Below the pieces are notes generated by a model. That model worked only from the letters and a program-made list of their open reading frames with translations. It was not told the DNA's origin and did no database searches. From positions 2,480,001 through 2,544,000 of the forward strand of contig JAFEKR010000003.1 of NCBI GenBank assembly GCA_019022495.1: 64,000 bases of DNA, written 5' to 3'. This document shows positions 24,430 to 36,097 of this stretch, piece by piece (the first letter of the stretch is position 1; every line of letters starts with the position of its first letter). Source of the stretch: Epichloe hybrida. Its lineage: Eukaryota; Ascomycota; Sordariomycetes; Hypocreales; Clavicipitaceae. Made by a program: the position numbers and the translations under genes.

Positions 24430-26262
24430 ATGGGGCTTCGCGACATGCTTAAGAAGAAGGACGAGGCCGAAGATGCAGCGTTGGAGCGGGAGGAAGCTAC
24501 GCGCGAACTGAATGGCGCCGAGTTCACATTCATACGGACGGATGCAACGTCCCAAGAAGTCATTCAGCCTCCCGGAGACGGCGGAAACCAGAACTTAGTA
24601 TCCCCCAAAAAATCGGTTCGCTCACCACGACGAAGTCTCGACGTATTCCGGTCGAGCCGCGACCGCAGCGCCTCTGTTTCATCCCAAGCAAGTCACTCGT
24701 CCAAGCGACGACTCTCGGAGCGCTTGCACTTGAGCCGCTCACCAGAGTCATCGGATTATGTTCCACAGAACTTGCCTGTGATTACAGCGTCTACGGATCC
24801 CACGGATCAATCACAGTGGGAGAAGAGGGCAACTATGCTTGCGGGACAGAGTTTGGTGCGAGGCACTCCCGGCACTCCTGCTATACCCGAGAACGTGTCG
24901 CAAATGAGCTCGAACAGCCGACCGAGAAGTCCTGGCCCAGCACCTGTTTCGACCAAGGCAATAGATGAGGACATCCAGCAGGCAATCTGTCTACACGAAG
25001 AGGGTAACCTGTCGGAATCAACGATGATGTTTGGACGGTTAGCTGACCCTAAAGGTGCCAACAACCCACTGAGTCAAGTCTTGTATGGTCTTGCGTTGAG
25101 GTATGCCCGGGTTAGATGCGAGCCCTGCTCGCGTTTTCTTCTGTCAAAGGACAAAGCCGAGGTGGCGAGTGCTGATGATGAAGCTCGTTCCACAGACACG
25201 GATGGGGTTGCGAGCCTGACCCCCCAAACGCCGTCAAATACCTCACTGCCGCTGCATCAAATTCCGCAGCTGTTGAGCAGCTGGCTCTTCAGGCAGGCAT
25301 GACGAAGGGCGGAGCCGCCAAAGGCGAGTTGGTCATGGCCATCTACGAGCTCGCCAACTGCTTCCGTCACGGCTGGGGTATCGAGCAAGACCCCTTTGCC
25401 GCCAGACAGGTTCGTGACTGGTCCAGCGAAGAAGTTGCATTACAAGATGATTTCAAGGTGATTTTTGCTTTTTCCTGACATTGTGTTTTAGTATTATGAG
25501 ACTGCTGCGAATCTTGGAGATGGTGGTGAGTCGAGCGTATTTTGCAAGTTTTGTCAGATTCAGAAGAATGAATTGACGAAGAGCCCACTGGGGCAAACTA
25601 GACGCCATGAACGACGCAGCCTGGTGCTATGAACATGGATTCGGAGGCAAGAAAGATAAGGTAAGCTGAAATTTGCCAACATCCGCGATTCGCGATTCGC
25701 ACTCCCCATTGCCCGTGGCGGCGGTGTCTTGCATGCACAACCGTTCAAGCCTCCAAATGGGGATCAAATCACGTCGTGGCTTCGGCCCATAATCTTGCTG
25801 CCCAATGTTATATTATCATGCACGACCATGTCGGGCACGAAGATTGCTCTGTCGGACGCACAAGTGTGGAGATGACACTCGCATCACTATTATGTATGCC
25901 CTGTAACTTTTAGTTACAGACATGCATGCATGCATGATGCTGCTGCTGCTGCAACCGGACGCTCCCCGCATACCACATGTGGTCCACAAGTTACAACAAA
26001 GCCATAATCCAAACATGCAAACCACGGTCAGCAGGAAAGACTAAAAGCGTACTACTTGCACAGTTCACTGCGGCGCGGTACTATCGATTGGCCGAAAAGG
26101 CCGGGAACAAGACGATGGGGAATTCCTGGTACGTTTCAAGAAAACACGTCGTGTTTGCTTATTATTATGCCCAGTGATTGGATGACCGCTAACCGCGTGT
26201 TATATCCGGGTAGGATATGGAAGGACAAGTATGACCCTGAGCAACAGACCAAGAAGAAGTAG
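24430..26262 (+). CDS. Sel1-repeat protein related to fission-yeast Nif1 / budding-yeast Dsf2
   Basis: Exons are 24430-25100, 25196-25409, 25492-25525, 25602-25660, 26064-26128 and 26214-26262 (363 aa). All phases are consistent. The start is MGLRDMLKKKDEAEDAA. The first 190 residues are basic and Ser/Arg/Pro-rich (SPKKSVRSPRRSLDVF), a likely phosphorylated region. Then come Sel1-like repeats: LRHGWGCEPDPPNAVKYLTAAAS, CFRHGWGIEQDPFAARQYYETAANLGD and CYEHGFGGKKDKFTAARYYRLAEKAGN, ending in GNSWIWKDKYDPEQQTKKK. The intron 25661-26063 is unusually long (403 nt) for this window. S. pombe Nif1 is a mitotic inhibitor acting on the Nim1 kinase. The assignment is by overall architecture and is tentative. 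Confidence 0.75.
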
Positions 26263-28393
26263 AGACGTTTGTTGGGGGGCACGGTGCATGTGTATTATCG
26301 GTAGTTGCATGGAAGACACATGTGTACGTACATACGTATTACCTACCCCAAGTCGATGTAATACAATGAGCGACCGCCGTGAAGGCCATGGAAAATGCTC
26401 CTCACATGACCTCTTGTCACGTGGAGATGAGAGCACGAAACCCCGCACCGAGAAACGGGCTCTAAAAAAAGATGTTTCAAACCCAGTGACGTGCCGCCCC
26501 GCGTCATTTGATCCCCGACGCCCCACAGGCACATTTTCATCTCAATCTGCCGACCACGAGGTACATAAATCCCATGATGCAAAAGTTAGAATCTACCCAT
26601 GAAGACAGAGGGCCAAGAAAGCAACCCTCCTCTCGACGAACAAAAAAAAAAAAAAAAAAACAGCCCGGCGCGGCGGGGGGGAGAAGGGGGGAGGGGGTCA
26701 TGATAAAAAATAGAGAAACACACCTAGTCCACACAGCGATTGACGAGATCTCGTGTAACAAGCGGTGAGAGACTCACGTCTGAGACAAAACAAAAAAAAA
26801 AAAAACCCCCCATACATTAAAAACAAAAAAGGGATGGATGAAATCCCAGCGGTGCGTCAGGCTGCGCGCAAGTCGCTTGGGCATTCCACCCCCTGAAGAA
26901 CGGCAAGCCGTGCGTGCCCCATTCTTCGCCCCGGGTGCATAGCATGCATTGAAAAAAAAAGAAAAGAAAAAGTTGACTTTTTTTTCCCCGGGACTTGCCT
27001 GTTTCGGTGGTGCCCGTCTGTCACACGCCGTGCGCGTGCCATGCAGAATATGTACACATGTCTTGTCATGTCGGGTGTGGAGGCGAGATTGTGTCTGGGT
27101 CGTGGTGCAGCTTCCTCGCTCGTCCTCCTCGTCACGTTGATGATTGTGAATGCTGCCTGGCGAGTAAATATGTGCGTCATGACGCAAGGAACAAGGAACA
27201 AGGAACGCATGCATGCGTGGCTTTGTGGCTCTGCTCACCTGAGCATAATAGAGGACGAATCAACTTTCAGGGTCTACATATCAAATCTCGTTGCAGTCTG
27301 TGACATTGACGGTTTTTTATGGTCTTCTTTTTTTTCTCGCAGCCAACTGCCATTTTTGGTCTGTGTAAAACAGCCTTTACCATCATGTCGTAAATGACAA
27401 AGAAAAATAACGAGGCCAATAAGCCTTGTGAGAGAGCATTCAAGTACGTCTCGCTGTGTGCGGCCTGTCAACGAGGTGGCACTGAGGAATGACAAAAAAA
27501 AAAAAAAAAAAGAAAGACAGAGACAAGCAAGCAGAAAATCTGCCACACATGCCCGATGGACCGAGGCCATCTCACCAGTCTCTTGGTTCGTGTACATACA
27601 GCCCTCCCCATCATTCCCACTCTTCCAGCCAACGTCCTCCTCCAACGCCTGCTTCTGGCCACGTCATTTTCGTGCCTGACCCGGAAACAATTCCTCAATC
27701 ATTTCTCATGCCCGTCCATTGCCTCTGCTTCCGTGGCTCCCGAGCCCCCCTGTTTCAATGTACAACAATCATCAAGTGGGCCCTATCGGACGTGTAGCGG
27801 CATTGCTTACAAAAAAACTGCTATTAGAGTGAGTGCTTTGCAATCGTCAAGTGTGGACCGGACCTGGCCGCGAAGCAGGATGAAGAATCTGTAAACTCAA
27901 TAACAAGTGTGAACACAGTTTTCACTAGTGGGAAGATAAACAAGAAGACAAAGAATGATAAATCAACGCTGGCTCGCTCGCTCGCTCCAACAGTAGACTG
28001 GAAACCGATGAAAAACTATCCGTTCAAATTAAAAAACATTTCGTCATATCAAGTTCACAAGACGTTGCCCGCTAAAAAGAGAAGACAAGAATCCAAACAT
28101 TTCCGGTGCGTGAGCATATGGTCTGTTTGGCCGTGACATGTTGCACAAAGGCGACTTGTGGATTGCAACACACACATACAGCCATGTCAAAATGCAGGTA
28201 GAGAGAGAGGCCTAGTTAAAAGGGGGGTAAAAGGCCAAAAAAAAAGGGGAAAATAGGAATAAATAGGAATAAATAGAAGCTGTAGCGCAAAAGTTTCCAA
28301 ACAAGAAAACTATCAAGAGCTGTCATTAAAATTTCTGGCCGTAGCATGTTCGTCATCGTGAGATTCATTTTGCTGTATCGTTTCATGTCGTTA
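26263..28393. other. Gene-poor stretch between Nif1-like and bZIP genes
   Basis: 2.1 kb with several A-runs (26640-26660, 26791-26805, 27493-27511) and short G-rich tracts. Many short open frames exist on both strands, but none has a recognisable product or a codon pattern I trust. The right end is the bZIP 3' flank. Confidence 0.45.
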
Positions 28394-30345
28394 TCATTCT
28401 GATCCATTGCATTGCTGCTCATTGTGCGCGTTGTTGCATTCGGCAACCATTTTGGCAAAATTTCGCACAACGTCATTGGGAATTTGTTCCCATAAAAGTG
28501 ATCGTGTGTACACTTCGGCAGCGCCACCTTTCTTGTTGGCTACGCGCATTGCCGCTAAAGCGTCGGCCAAGTTCTTGCGACCTTCGCTCGTAGATCTTTG
28601 TGGGGTGTTCTGCAGGAACTCCGGATTGCTGACACCGTCATACTGTGCTGCTGAAAGGGAAAATAAATGCTCATTCATTTGCTCCTGGGTAGGCTGGGTC
28701 AAAGAGTCGCCAAGCTCCTCGAGCATTGATGGCGCGGCGCTTTCCATGTTGACGTCAGTCATGCCTGTGCCAGCCACAGCAGGACGTCTCCAATTGGATC
28801 CAGAGGGCTGAGGTGCAATAAATTGCATGGTCGCTAACTGAGAGTGAATTCCCGCGTCTTTCAAAACATTGTCCAAAAGTGTGGCAGATGCAGCTCGAAC
28901 ATCTTCGGACACGCGCGGCATAGCCGGCATGGAGCGACTGGACATGACGAATGCGCCAACGAGGAAGAGCATGAAGAGCAAGCCTCCTTGAGAAGCGCCC
29001 TTCTCACTCTCAGAGGGCACGGTGACTTCATTTTTCTTCGTCTGCACTGCAGACATTTGTGGCCTGACTTGGTGTTGGACAGAAGAATAGTCGTTGAGGA
29101 AATTTGAGTTATCCCAAGCACCTGGCATTCCAATGTCATGCATGCCATCATAATTGTCAGAAAAGTCATCAGTCACCTCGGCAGCCGTGTTTGATATTGG
29201 TTGGCTCTCCAATCGCTGTACGTGGTCTGTCAAAATGTTGACTTTCTTTCGCAGCTCGCCGGTCTCGATGGTGTGTGTGCGGATCATGTCGTCTTTCTCC
29301 AAGGTCATTCTTTCAATGTAGCCTACTAGGGTGTTCTTCTCTTGCATGAGCATATCAAACTTCTCCTTCAACGCGGCCATCTCCTCTTCCATATCGGTAA
29401 TGACGGCTGTGTACGTTTTTTTCTCATCTTCCAAGCGCTCCATATGTTGCTTCTTCCGTTGCCTCGAGTCAAGGCTATTCCGGGCCAGTGTTAGCGAATA
29501 ATGAGTTCAGTGTGGAAAAATATACCATCTCGACTGATGACTTACGCTGCTTGGCGGTTTCTTAGCAAACGCTTTTGTTGCTTCAACTCCTTGATCTCCT
29601 GGTCATCCGTAGATTGAGCAATGAGGGTGTCAATATTGCTCAAGTTGCGTTCCGCGGGAATATCAAAACGTGCATTCTTCTTCCTGATTCCATCGCCTCG
29701 TCGAAGATCGTTATGAGATCGAATTATTGGACTTCCGGGCTGCATCTTCTTGCCCATGGCTTGGGTAGGAACCATCCACTCCTTCTGAGGAGATGTTGGC
29801 ATCGACTCATCGCCAGCGGTGTTTAACGATGCAAACATGTTCCCTGGGTCGCTGAAGGGATTTGGCACGGGGCGCTGGAACGCAGTTGCGCCGGTATCGA
29901 AGGCGCCTTGTGCATGATGAAACTGCTGCATCGCAGTATGTGCTCCACCAGAACTATTGCCCATATCCCAATGGTTGCCTTGTTGGGAGAAGACATGGCC
30001 GTGAGTCGGGTCAAGACGGATGAAAGGATTGTGGCTACTGGCATTGCTTCCACCGTTTGAATCTGCTGCGAAGGGATTTGATGGTACCGACCGCATATCT
30101 ACAGACTGCCAGTCTTCCGTCTTTGGTGAAAATAGTGTACTGCCCACGGCAAACGATTCTCTCCGACTATTCGTCATTGGCGGCGAGAGTTCAAGGCCAG
30201 AGTCAACCGTCCCGTGCTCGAGAGAGTTGTCGTCTAGCATGCAACTTTTTTCATCGTCCTCGAAGTACTTCTGCTGTGCATGATGTGTGTCGACAGTCAG
30301 GGGCGTTGATCTGAAGAATGGTTGCATGGAAAATTGCGAGGCCAT
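28394..30345 (-). CDS. bZIP transcription factor with C-terminal hydrophobic (possible membrane) segment
   Basis: Exons are 30345-29546 and 29474-28394 (626 aa). The single intron splits the basic region, rebuilding KRLLRNRQAALDSRQRKK. The N-terminal 240 residues are Ser/Asn/Pro/Gln-rich (activation-like). The basic region and a long leucine zipper/coiled coil run from about residue 250 to 355 (heptad Leu/Met/Ile, MTLEKDD...LRKKVNILTDHV). Around residues 430-446 there is a clear hydrophobic run, GGLLFMLFLVGAFVM, flanked by Ser/Lys. The rest is disordered except for a short helical end. The basic region resembles a filamentous-fungal bZIP family that may include Fusarium ZIF1 or Metarhizium MBZ1, but that link is from memory and unverified. 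Confidence 0.85.
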
Positions 30346-31474
30346 GGTAGTCGTGGAAATCCAAGTGGTTGTGGATAAGTTCTTGGGCAGAAAAGTTGGT
30401 TTATAGAAGGAGATTGGCGAATCTCGGAGCGCAACAGTTCACAAATTCGAGACCGGATGCTTCAAGGGCTGGGATTTTTTTTAATTTTTTTTTTTTGGAT
30501 CTAGTAGCGATAATTCAGATTAGTCGACGCCGTCTGCGCAATGGTTTGAATGACTGATACGATGCGTCAAGATGTAGGATGCGCATGCGGGCGTTGAGCA
30601 GGTATAAGTGAAGCAAGCAGGTTTAGGGAGGGTGCTTAGCAAGAAACACAAAAACGATGAGGCTATCATGACAACTTTTTATGCTCAACAAGGTGCAATG
30701 AAGCAGCGAAGGCCTTGTTCAAAACATCAGGCTGGAAGGGGTTTCGGGGGCGTGTGCATGCGGCAGCAAGGGAACAAAATCTAAAAAAAGAGAACCCAAT
30801 TCACGTGTCTGAAATCCGCGGGTGGCTTTCCATATAATATCGTACACGTACAGCCAGTATTCAGACCTTGAGGGGTTGGAACTATTCCGGCGAAACGAAG
30901 AAAAAGAAAAGCGCAATAGGAAGAGACGTGAACCCCCAGCTCTTGACTCACACAATCTGAAAAAGTCTTGCGAATATTCACAAGGCCGTGTCAACGAAAG
31001 GTATCTATATCTTAGCACACATCCGGTGTCCCTCAAGGCGGGTGAAAAAAAGCGACGGAAGAAGAGAAGACACGATAAGCAACTATCGCAAGCAGCAACA
31101 AGGCTTTGCCGTGGCAGTTAAAACTCGTATTTGGCAGTGAGCATCAAAGATACACCAAGATGTGGGAGGGGAGGTGGGAAGGTTATGTAGTCTGTAATCT
31201 TGCGGGCTTTGGACGACTTGACTGGTAATAAATAGCGTAGGCTGCATAGCATCATGGCATGGGAGGCATGGGAGGCGTCTTTTGCGCGGGGGAGGGATGG
31301 TGTGGTGTGGCAGAGCCTGCGGGGACAGTCAGACTGAGATAATGTGTAGCAAAGTGATGCCTCAGGTTCCGGGCGCTAAAGGGGCCCGCTAAAGAGGCCC
31401 GTTAAAGAGGCCCGCTGGAAGTTCTCCGTACCGCGATGAGCGTAGGATAAGGTGGCAGGTACGAACCACTCTGT

Positions 31475-31506
31475 ACTGACTGACTGACTGACTGACTGAC
31501 TGACTG
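31475..31506. repeat. Tetranucleotide microsatellite (ACTG)8
   Basis: Eight perfect copies in non-coding DNA. Confidence 0.9.
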
Positions 31507-32549
31507 TGGTAGGCAGTAATAACCGTCATTGTGACGCTGCTGCCAGGCAGAACGTGAACGGAACGGGTAAGAAATGTGATTCGACCACGAACTCACGTCA
31601 GGTTCCATCTACACTGTTCTACACTGTTCTACAGATCTGTTTACACTTTGGCCGCGCTGCGTACGCGCTGATCCACCATTTATCTTCTCAGCCACGGCCC
31701 ACGGGGACCAAGACTGGGTGCTCACTGCTCAATCAGTGCTCACTGCTCGCTGACAGGGTAATAAAGGTGCGCCTGACAGCGCCTGACAGGCCTGACAGGC
31801 CTCGCGGGCAGAGCGCGGCCCAGAGCAAGCCCGCGTGCTCTTTTTCTTGGCTTGGGCAGCCATGCCAATATCAATCTTTCCCTCCCGGTCCCGGATGAAT
31901 GAGGCTCCTGCTTGCGCTTGCCGCCGCTGCCCAGCCCATTCCAACTGCTGCATTACCAAGGATGTTACGGGACAGCAAACCATGCCACGCTCACGGTCGC
32001 TATCAAGCAATCACACGAAGTGCTCCGTCATACGGATTACATCCAAGCCAATACAGATGAAACTCATGGTTACTTGAAAGCACACCGCTGACTCTCGGTT
32101 TCCGAGTTGATGCCCTCAGGCAATATGGCGGTCGTGGCAAAGTTCCAGATACAGAGTAGATGCCGCCGTGGCTTCTTCACTTGGTCCAAAAGGCTGTTGA
32201 GCCAGCCATCGTTGTCTGGCACCCGGATCTGGATGCGATGGTAAAATCCTGGTTCAATTATCTACACAGATCAAGGAATTACTTTACATCCACGCGGCTC
32301 TACTGTACTGCCCATCAGGTAGATGTTTCATGTAGCTTGTAATCCGTATGGCCGGCCTATTTGATTTCATTTAGTCCGTACTCCGTAGGCTCAATCACAC
32401 TTGACTTGGTCTCTCCGGTGTACGTACATAGGCACAAGACCACGTCGCGCTGCTGCTTTGCGTGCTCGATGGATTGCCGAAAAAAAGCTGTCACCTCGGA
32501 GCATGTTTGGCAAACCCTGGCGCTACGAGGCAGATGATGGCACCTCGTG

Positions 32550-32579
32550 CAGTCCAGTCCAGTCCAGTCCAGTCCAGTC
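32550..32579. repeat. Pentanucleotide repeat (CAGTC)6
   Basis: Six copies of cagtc, in a gene-poor region. Confidence 0.85.
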
Positions 32580-33756
32580 AATGAGCCAAAACCATGGCCA
32601 GGATTAGGTACACCGGTTAAAAAAAAAAGGTGCAAGGTAATATTCACGGGATGGATGTTCGTAATCCCATCAAACAGATCCAGCCCGCGAGACGAGAAGC
32701 GCTGGGGACAACTTTTATCACAGGATGTGAGCCCTCAAGGGCCGGATTGGTGGGATGTTATGGTCAATACCCGTGTCATTGGCACCAACAATATTGTTTC
32801 CGTTGTTCTCTTTGGCCCGTGGGTGGTAGGCACTCCGTAGGTTGGGCAAACGACCGCCCACCCAAAAAAAAATGGACGGTTATCATCTCAACCTCGAACC
32901 ACATCTACGGAGTGGAGGGCCTGGTGATGGGCACGACAGGGCTTGTTATAGGTGCTTCGTGACGGCCTTGCTTCCTATTTGCTCTGGTTGTGGCACAAGG
33001 TCGCGCTTGGTCATCCGGGGAGGGTTTCATTGTTTCCATCTCGCGCCTGATAAACGACCTCGGTCGTTGCTCTTGCCGGAGTACACCGTACGGAGTACAT
33101 AATACATGATATACATATATACATAGAAACGCGCAGCAGTAAAAAACAGTACGGAGTGGTGGCTAGGCCTAAAACGGAAGAGGTGCCTCCACGCCTTATT
33201 TTGTAGGGCAAGACACACCTTACAGTTTTTATGCCTGCTACAAGTGCAGAAAAAGCTTCCTACGAAGTACTAAGAAAACACACGGGAATGTACCCTCCTG
33301 CTATACATTTGATTTTCTACTCAGAACTACGCGTCAAGTAGGGGATCATAATCCGTATGTACATTGAATGTTTTAAGGGCACCACAATTTGATCATGTTT
33401 TTTTTTTTTTTTTTTTTTTTTTGCATATTCACGAAACGTTAAGACATACAGCCTAAATATGGCTCTTACATACTATTTATTTAGGCAAAATAGTAGTTGG
33501 GGTAGAACATGGCCCCTAGCACCTGGTCACCCCTTAACTTTTCTCCTATATTATATCGTGTACTAGGCGCCCTTCGTTTCTCGCCCTTTTTCTTCCCTTT
33601 CTTCAATAGATTACAATATGCAGGAATCATATAGCCAAGATTCCCTGCCCTTAGCCAATTGATCCCGTAAACGGGTATCCTATGATACTGTCACCTTTAT
33701 ACCAAAATGAGTTCGTATATCTTTTCAATTTCTTCTTGCCCTAGTAGTGCTAATAC

Positions 33757-34092
33757 GTGAGAATAGAGCTCTTGAATTTTGTGGTTTTAGCTATTATAAC
33801 AACAGCCACTGCGCGGCGTGGCCATCCAATCGTTGTGAAGTTTACAGGCAAATTTACTGTTGGCACAACAGACAACGACCAGACACGCCAGAAAGCATAC
33901 GACACGATTAAGAACTATTGTTCTAATACGTTAGGCGGCGGGACAGTAACAAAAAAATGGAACTCGAACGGTTTCGACTTTGAGCTTCATTGCCTCTGTG
34001 CTCATGGTAACACGAAATTGCCAATTAATTTCCAAGACCCAAACGGCTGGTGGTGGGCAACTGGCACTTATGAGTCGCCATGCCCTTACTAG
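33757..34092 (+). CDS. Candidate small secreted protein, no ATG start (possible decayed gene)
   Basis: A 111-codon frame opens with GTG at 33757, and stop codons lie directly upstream in frame. If read from that codon it gives a good signal peptide (ELLNFVVLAIITTATA, cleavage before RRG). A small mature domain of about 90 residues follows, with four Cys, rich in Gly/Thr/Asn, ending NGWWWATGTYESPCPY. I do not recognise the family. An ATG at 33707 is in another frame and would need a splice too short to be real (34 nt). The start may therefore be lost by mutation, or an upstream exon is missing. The setting is gene-poor, with the TACGGAGTA motif on both sides. Secreted size and Cys content are effector-like, but no function is claimed. 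Confidence 0.4.
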   Translation: MRIELLNFVVLAIITTATARRGHPIVVKFTGKFTVGTTDNDQTRQKAYDTIKNYCSNTLGGGTVTKKWNSNGFDFELHCLCAHGNTKLPINFQDPNGWWWATGTYESPCPY

Positions 34093-36097
34093 AGTGATTT
34101 GGACGGTGTCAAAGAGTGAGAAGATGAGAAGATGAGGATTTACTATCTAGGAGATCTAACAGGGAAAAAGGAAGCTTATTGTAAGCTTCAAATGTACATA
34201 CCGACAAGTGAATCTAGGTCATTAAACAAAGCTTACGATAAACGCGATAACAAGCGCGATGCGTGAATCTGCATTAACAAACGAAGAGGGGATCACGAGG
34301 GTGATGATGCCTCCGATTGAGGCTGCGATAACCTCAACACTTTTTAACGTAAAAGCGCAGTACGGAGTACGGAGTAGTGAAAAATCAAAAATGCGTAGTA
34401 GGAACTAGGCCTGAAACGAAAATAGGTACTCCCGCAGCTGTATTGACGCAAGGAAAAGATGGCTCTTCTAATTCGCAAACACGTTTTTCGGCCTCTTTAA
34501 TCCGTACATGCAAGCAGTGGACACCACCTGACCCGTATTAGCGCCATCTCCCCCTCTCAGAATTTCGGTGTGGCTCGCCCATTTCAACTGAGCTTTATCT
34601 TTTCCGATGATCGCCCTCTCAGCGCCTTTTCATTGTGTTAGGCATCGACCTTCTCCCCCCCCCCTTCAGGTCTTTTCGATCGATCATCCATGATGCCGCA
34701 GTCATTGCTTGCTCTCGGGCACGCTGTCTTGCCCTCTTTGCATTGTGGCCCTGCGAGAAGGCGTGTTTTGTTGGGCGCAGCCTCAAAGTAACAGTCTATT
34801 TGCTAAACATGCCCACGCTTCGACATATGACCGCCCAATCGCCCTGCACGCACTGGTCTGTGTCTGAAACCTATTGAGAGCTTCTGGCATGGCACAACGG
34901 TCCGAGTTCCAAGTCTCTCGCGCCGCCGCGCGTGCCCTGGCCCCGGCAGCCTCCTTTTTCATTAACCGCCTCTCTGAAAATACTAGCCAGCATCAGCCTG
35001 TCTCGGACTTGGCCTCCAGGTGGGCCAGCTCAATGACTGCATATGCATGTACATATGTTTTCTGTAATCCGTACGGAGTACGGAGTATGTACTAGCCCGA
35101 GTTCGGTTGGCGGTATTATGGCTGCCCGGTGACATGATTACAACGACCATACGCCGTGGCAAGACCGAGAGGCCCGCGGCGACAGAAGGGGCTGTAGAGG
35201 ATCAGTAGATGATGTTCCGTCAAAGCCTTCATCATAACGTGGTGAACAAGTCGTAGTGACTAATATTTGATCCCGCCAAGTCAAAACTGTCGTGGTTCCT
35301 TCGACTAGACAAGATGGCTCATACACTCACGGATTAAGCACGTAATTTCTGCAGCTGCAAGTCTTGCCACCCCTTTTCAGCAGTCTTTCATCAGCCAATA
35401 GCACATGCATCGAATCGTGTTTTGCATCACCTTTGCCTCTAAATAGACATCTTTGCCCGCCGCAACGAGCTAGTCCGTTCCTTCAACCCGTCGCATGCGC
35501 CTAGGAAGGGACGGGTCGTTGTCGTCTAGCGGTGACGAAGAAGAACGTGGGAATGCAAGAGTTCTAGAGAATAATACCCACGTTTTAAGTGCATCCGATC
35601 TATATCCTTGATTCTGATGAATTGAATGACTAGGAAAATGCAGTTTGCCCCTAGAAGTCTGGCTGCGAGTAAAGACATACTTGGGGACAGAAAGAGGAGT
35701 TGAGCATTCGATTTTGGTCCCAGTGTAAGCTGGCTCGTAAGAAGAAAAAAAAAAGACAATTCACCAAGTTCCATCGCCGCATTTACGGCTATATCTCAGC
35801 CAACAAATACTTACACGCCTAGAGTTGAATGGTCTATATGCTGTCTGCCCCCCTCCTCACGGCGATCCATTCCTTGTTTTCTGCGCCTTACTATGCTGAT
35901 AATCGAAACTCCATCTCGCAGCTCCTCTGTCCCGCAGCGGACGAATCCAGCTTGAAAAAGTCGTCAGAAAATGTTTGTTACAAGTACGTGTCCATTTCGC
36001 CTATGCACGCAAGGGCCATGCTACTCCATCACATGAGCGTAGATGCTGTCCCTGAAATCCCCGAAAAAGCACAATAAGTTTGACACAATAATTTGCT
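34093..36097. other. Gene-poor region upstream of MOB2-like 3' end
   Basis: 2 kb with no supported gene. It contains a palindrome gaagctta-ttg-taagcttc near 34171-34189, a tacggagtacggagtag block at about 34361-34377, and a ccgtacggagtacggagtatgtac block at 35069-35092. Confidence 0.45.

Larger units (their letters stand above)
30346..33756. other. Long gene-poor region with simple repeats
   Basis: 3.4 kb upstream of the bZIP gene with no supported gene. It holds short tandem repeats: a 13-bp unit cccgctaaagagg (31373-31410), (ACTG)8 (31475-31506), a cctgacagg cluster (31770-31800), and (CAGTC)6 (32550-32579). It also holds copies of a TACTCCGTA/TACGGAGTA motif (32376, 33088, 33148) and a 24-T run at about 33399-33422. 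A GAAGCTTA-type palindrome lies further right. Confidence 0.5.

Noticed and set aside
26774..27695. Several 70-150 codon ORFs on both strands
   Set aside because: They are dominated by homopolymers and frame-mirrored with each other, with no motifs or splice logic.
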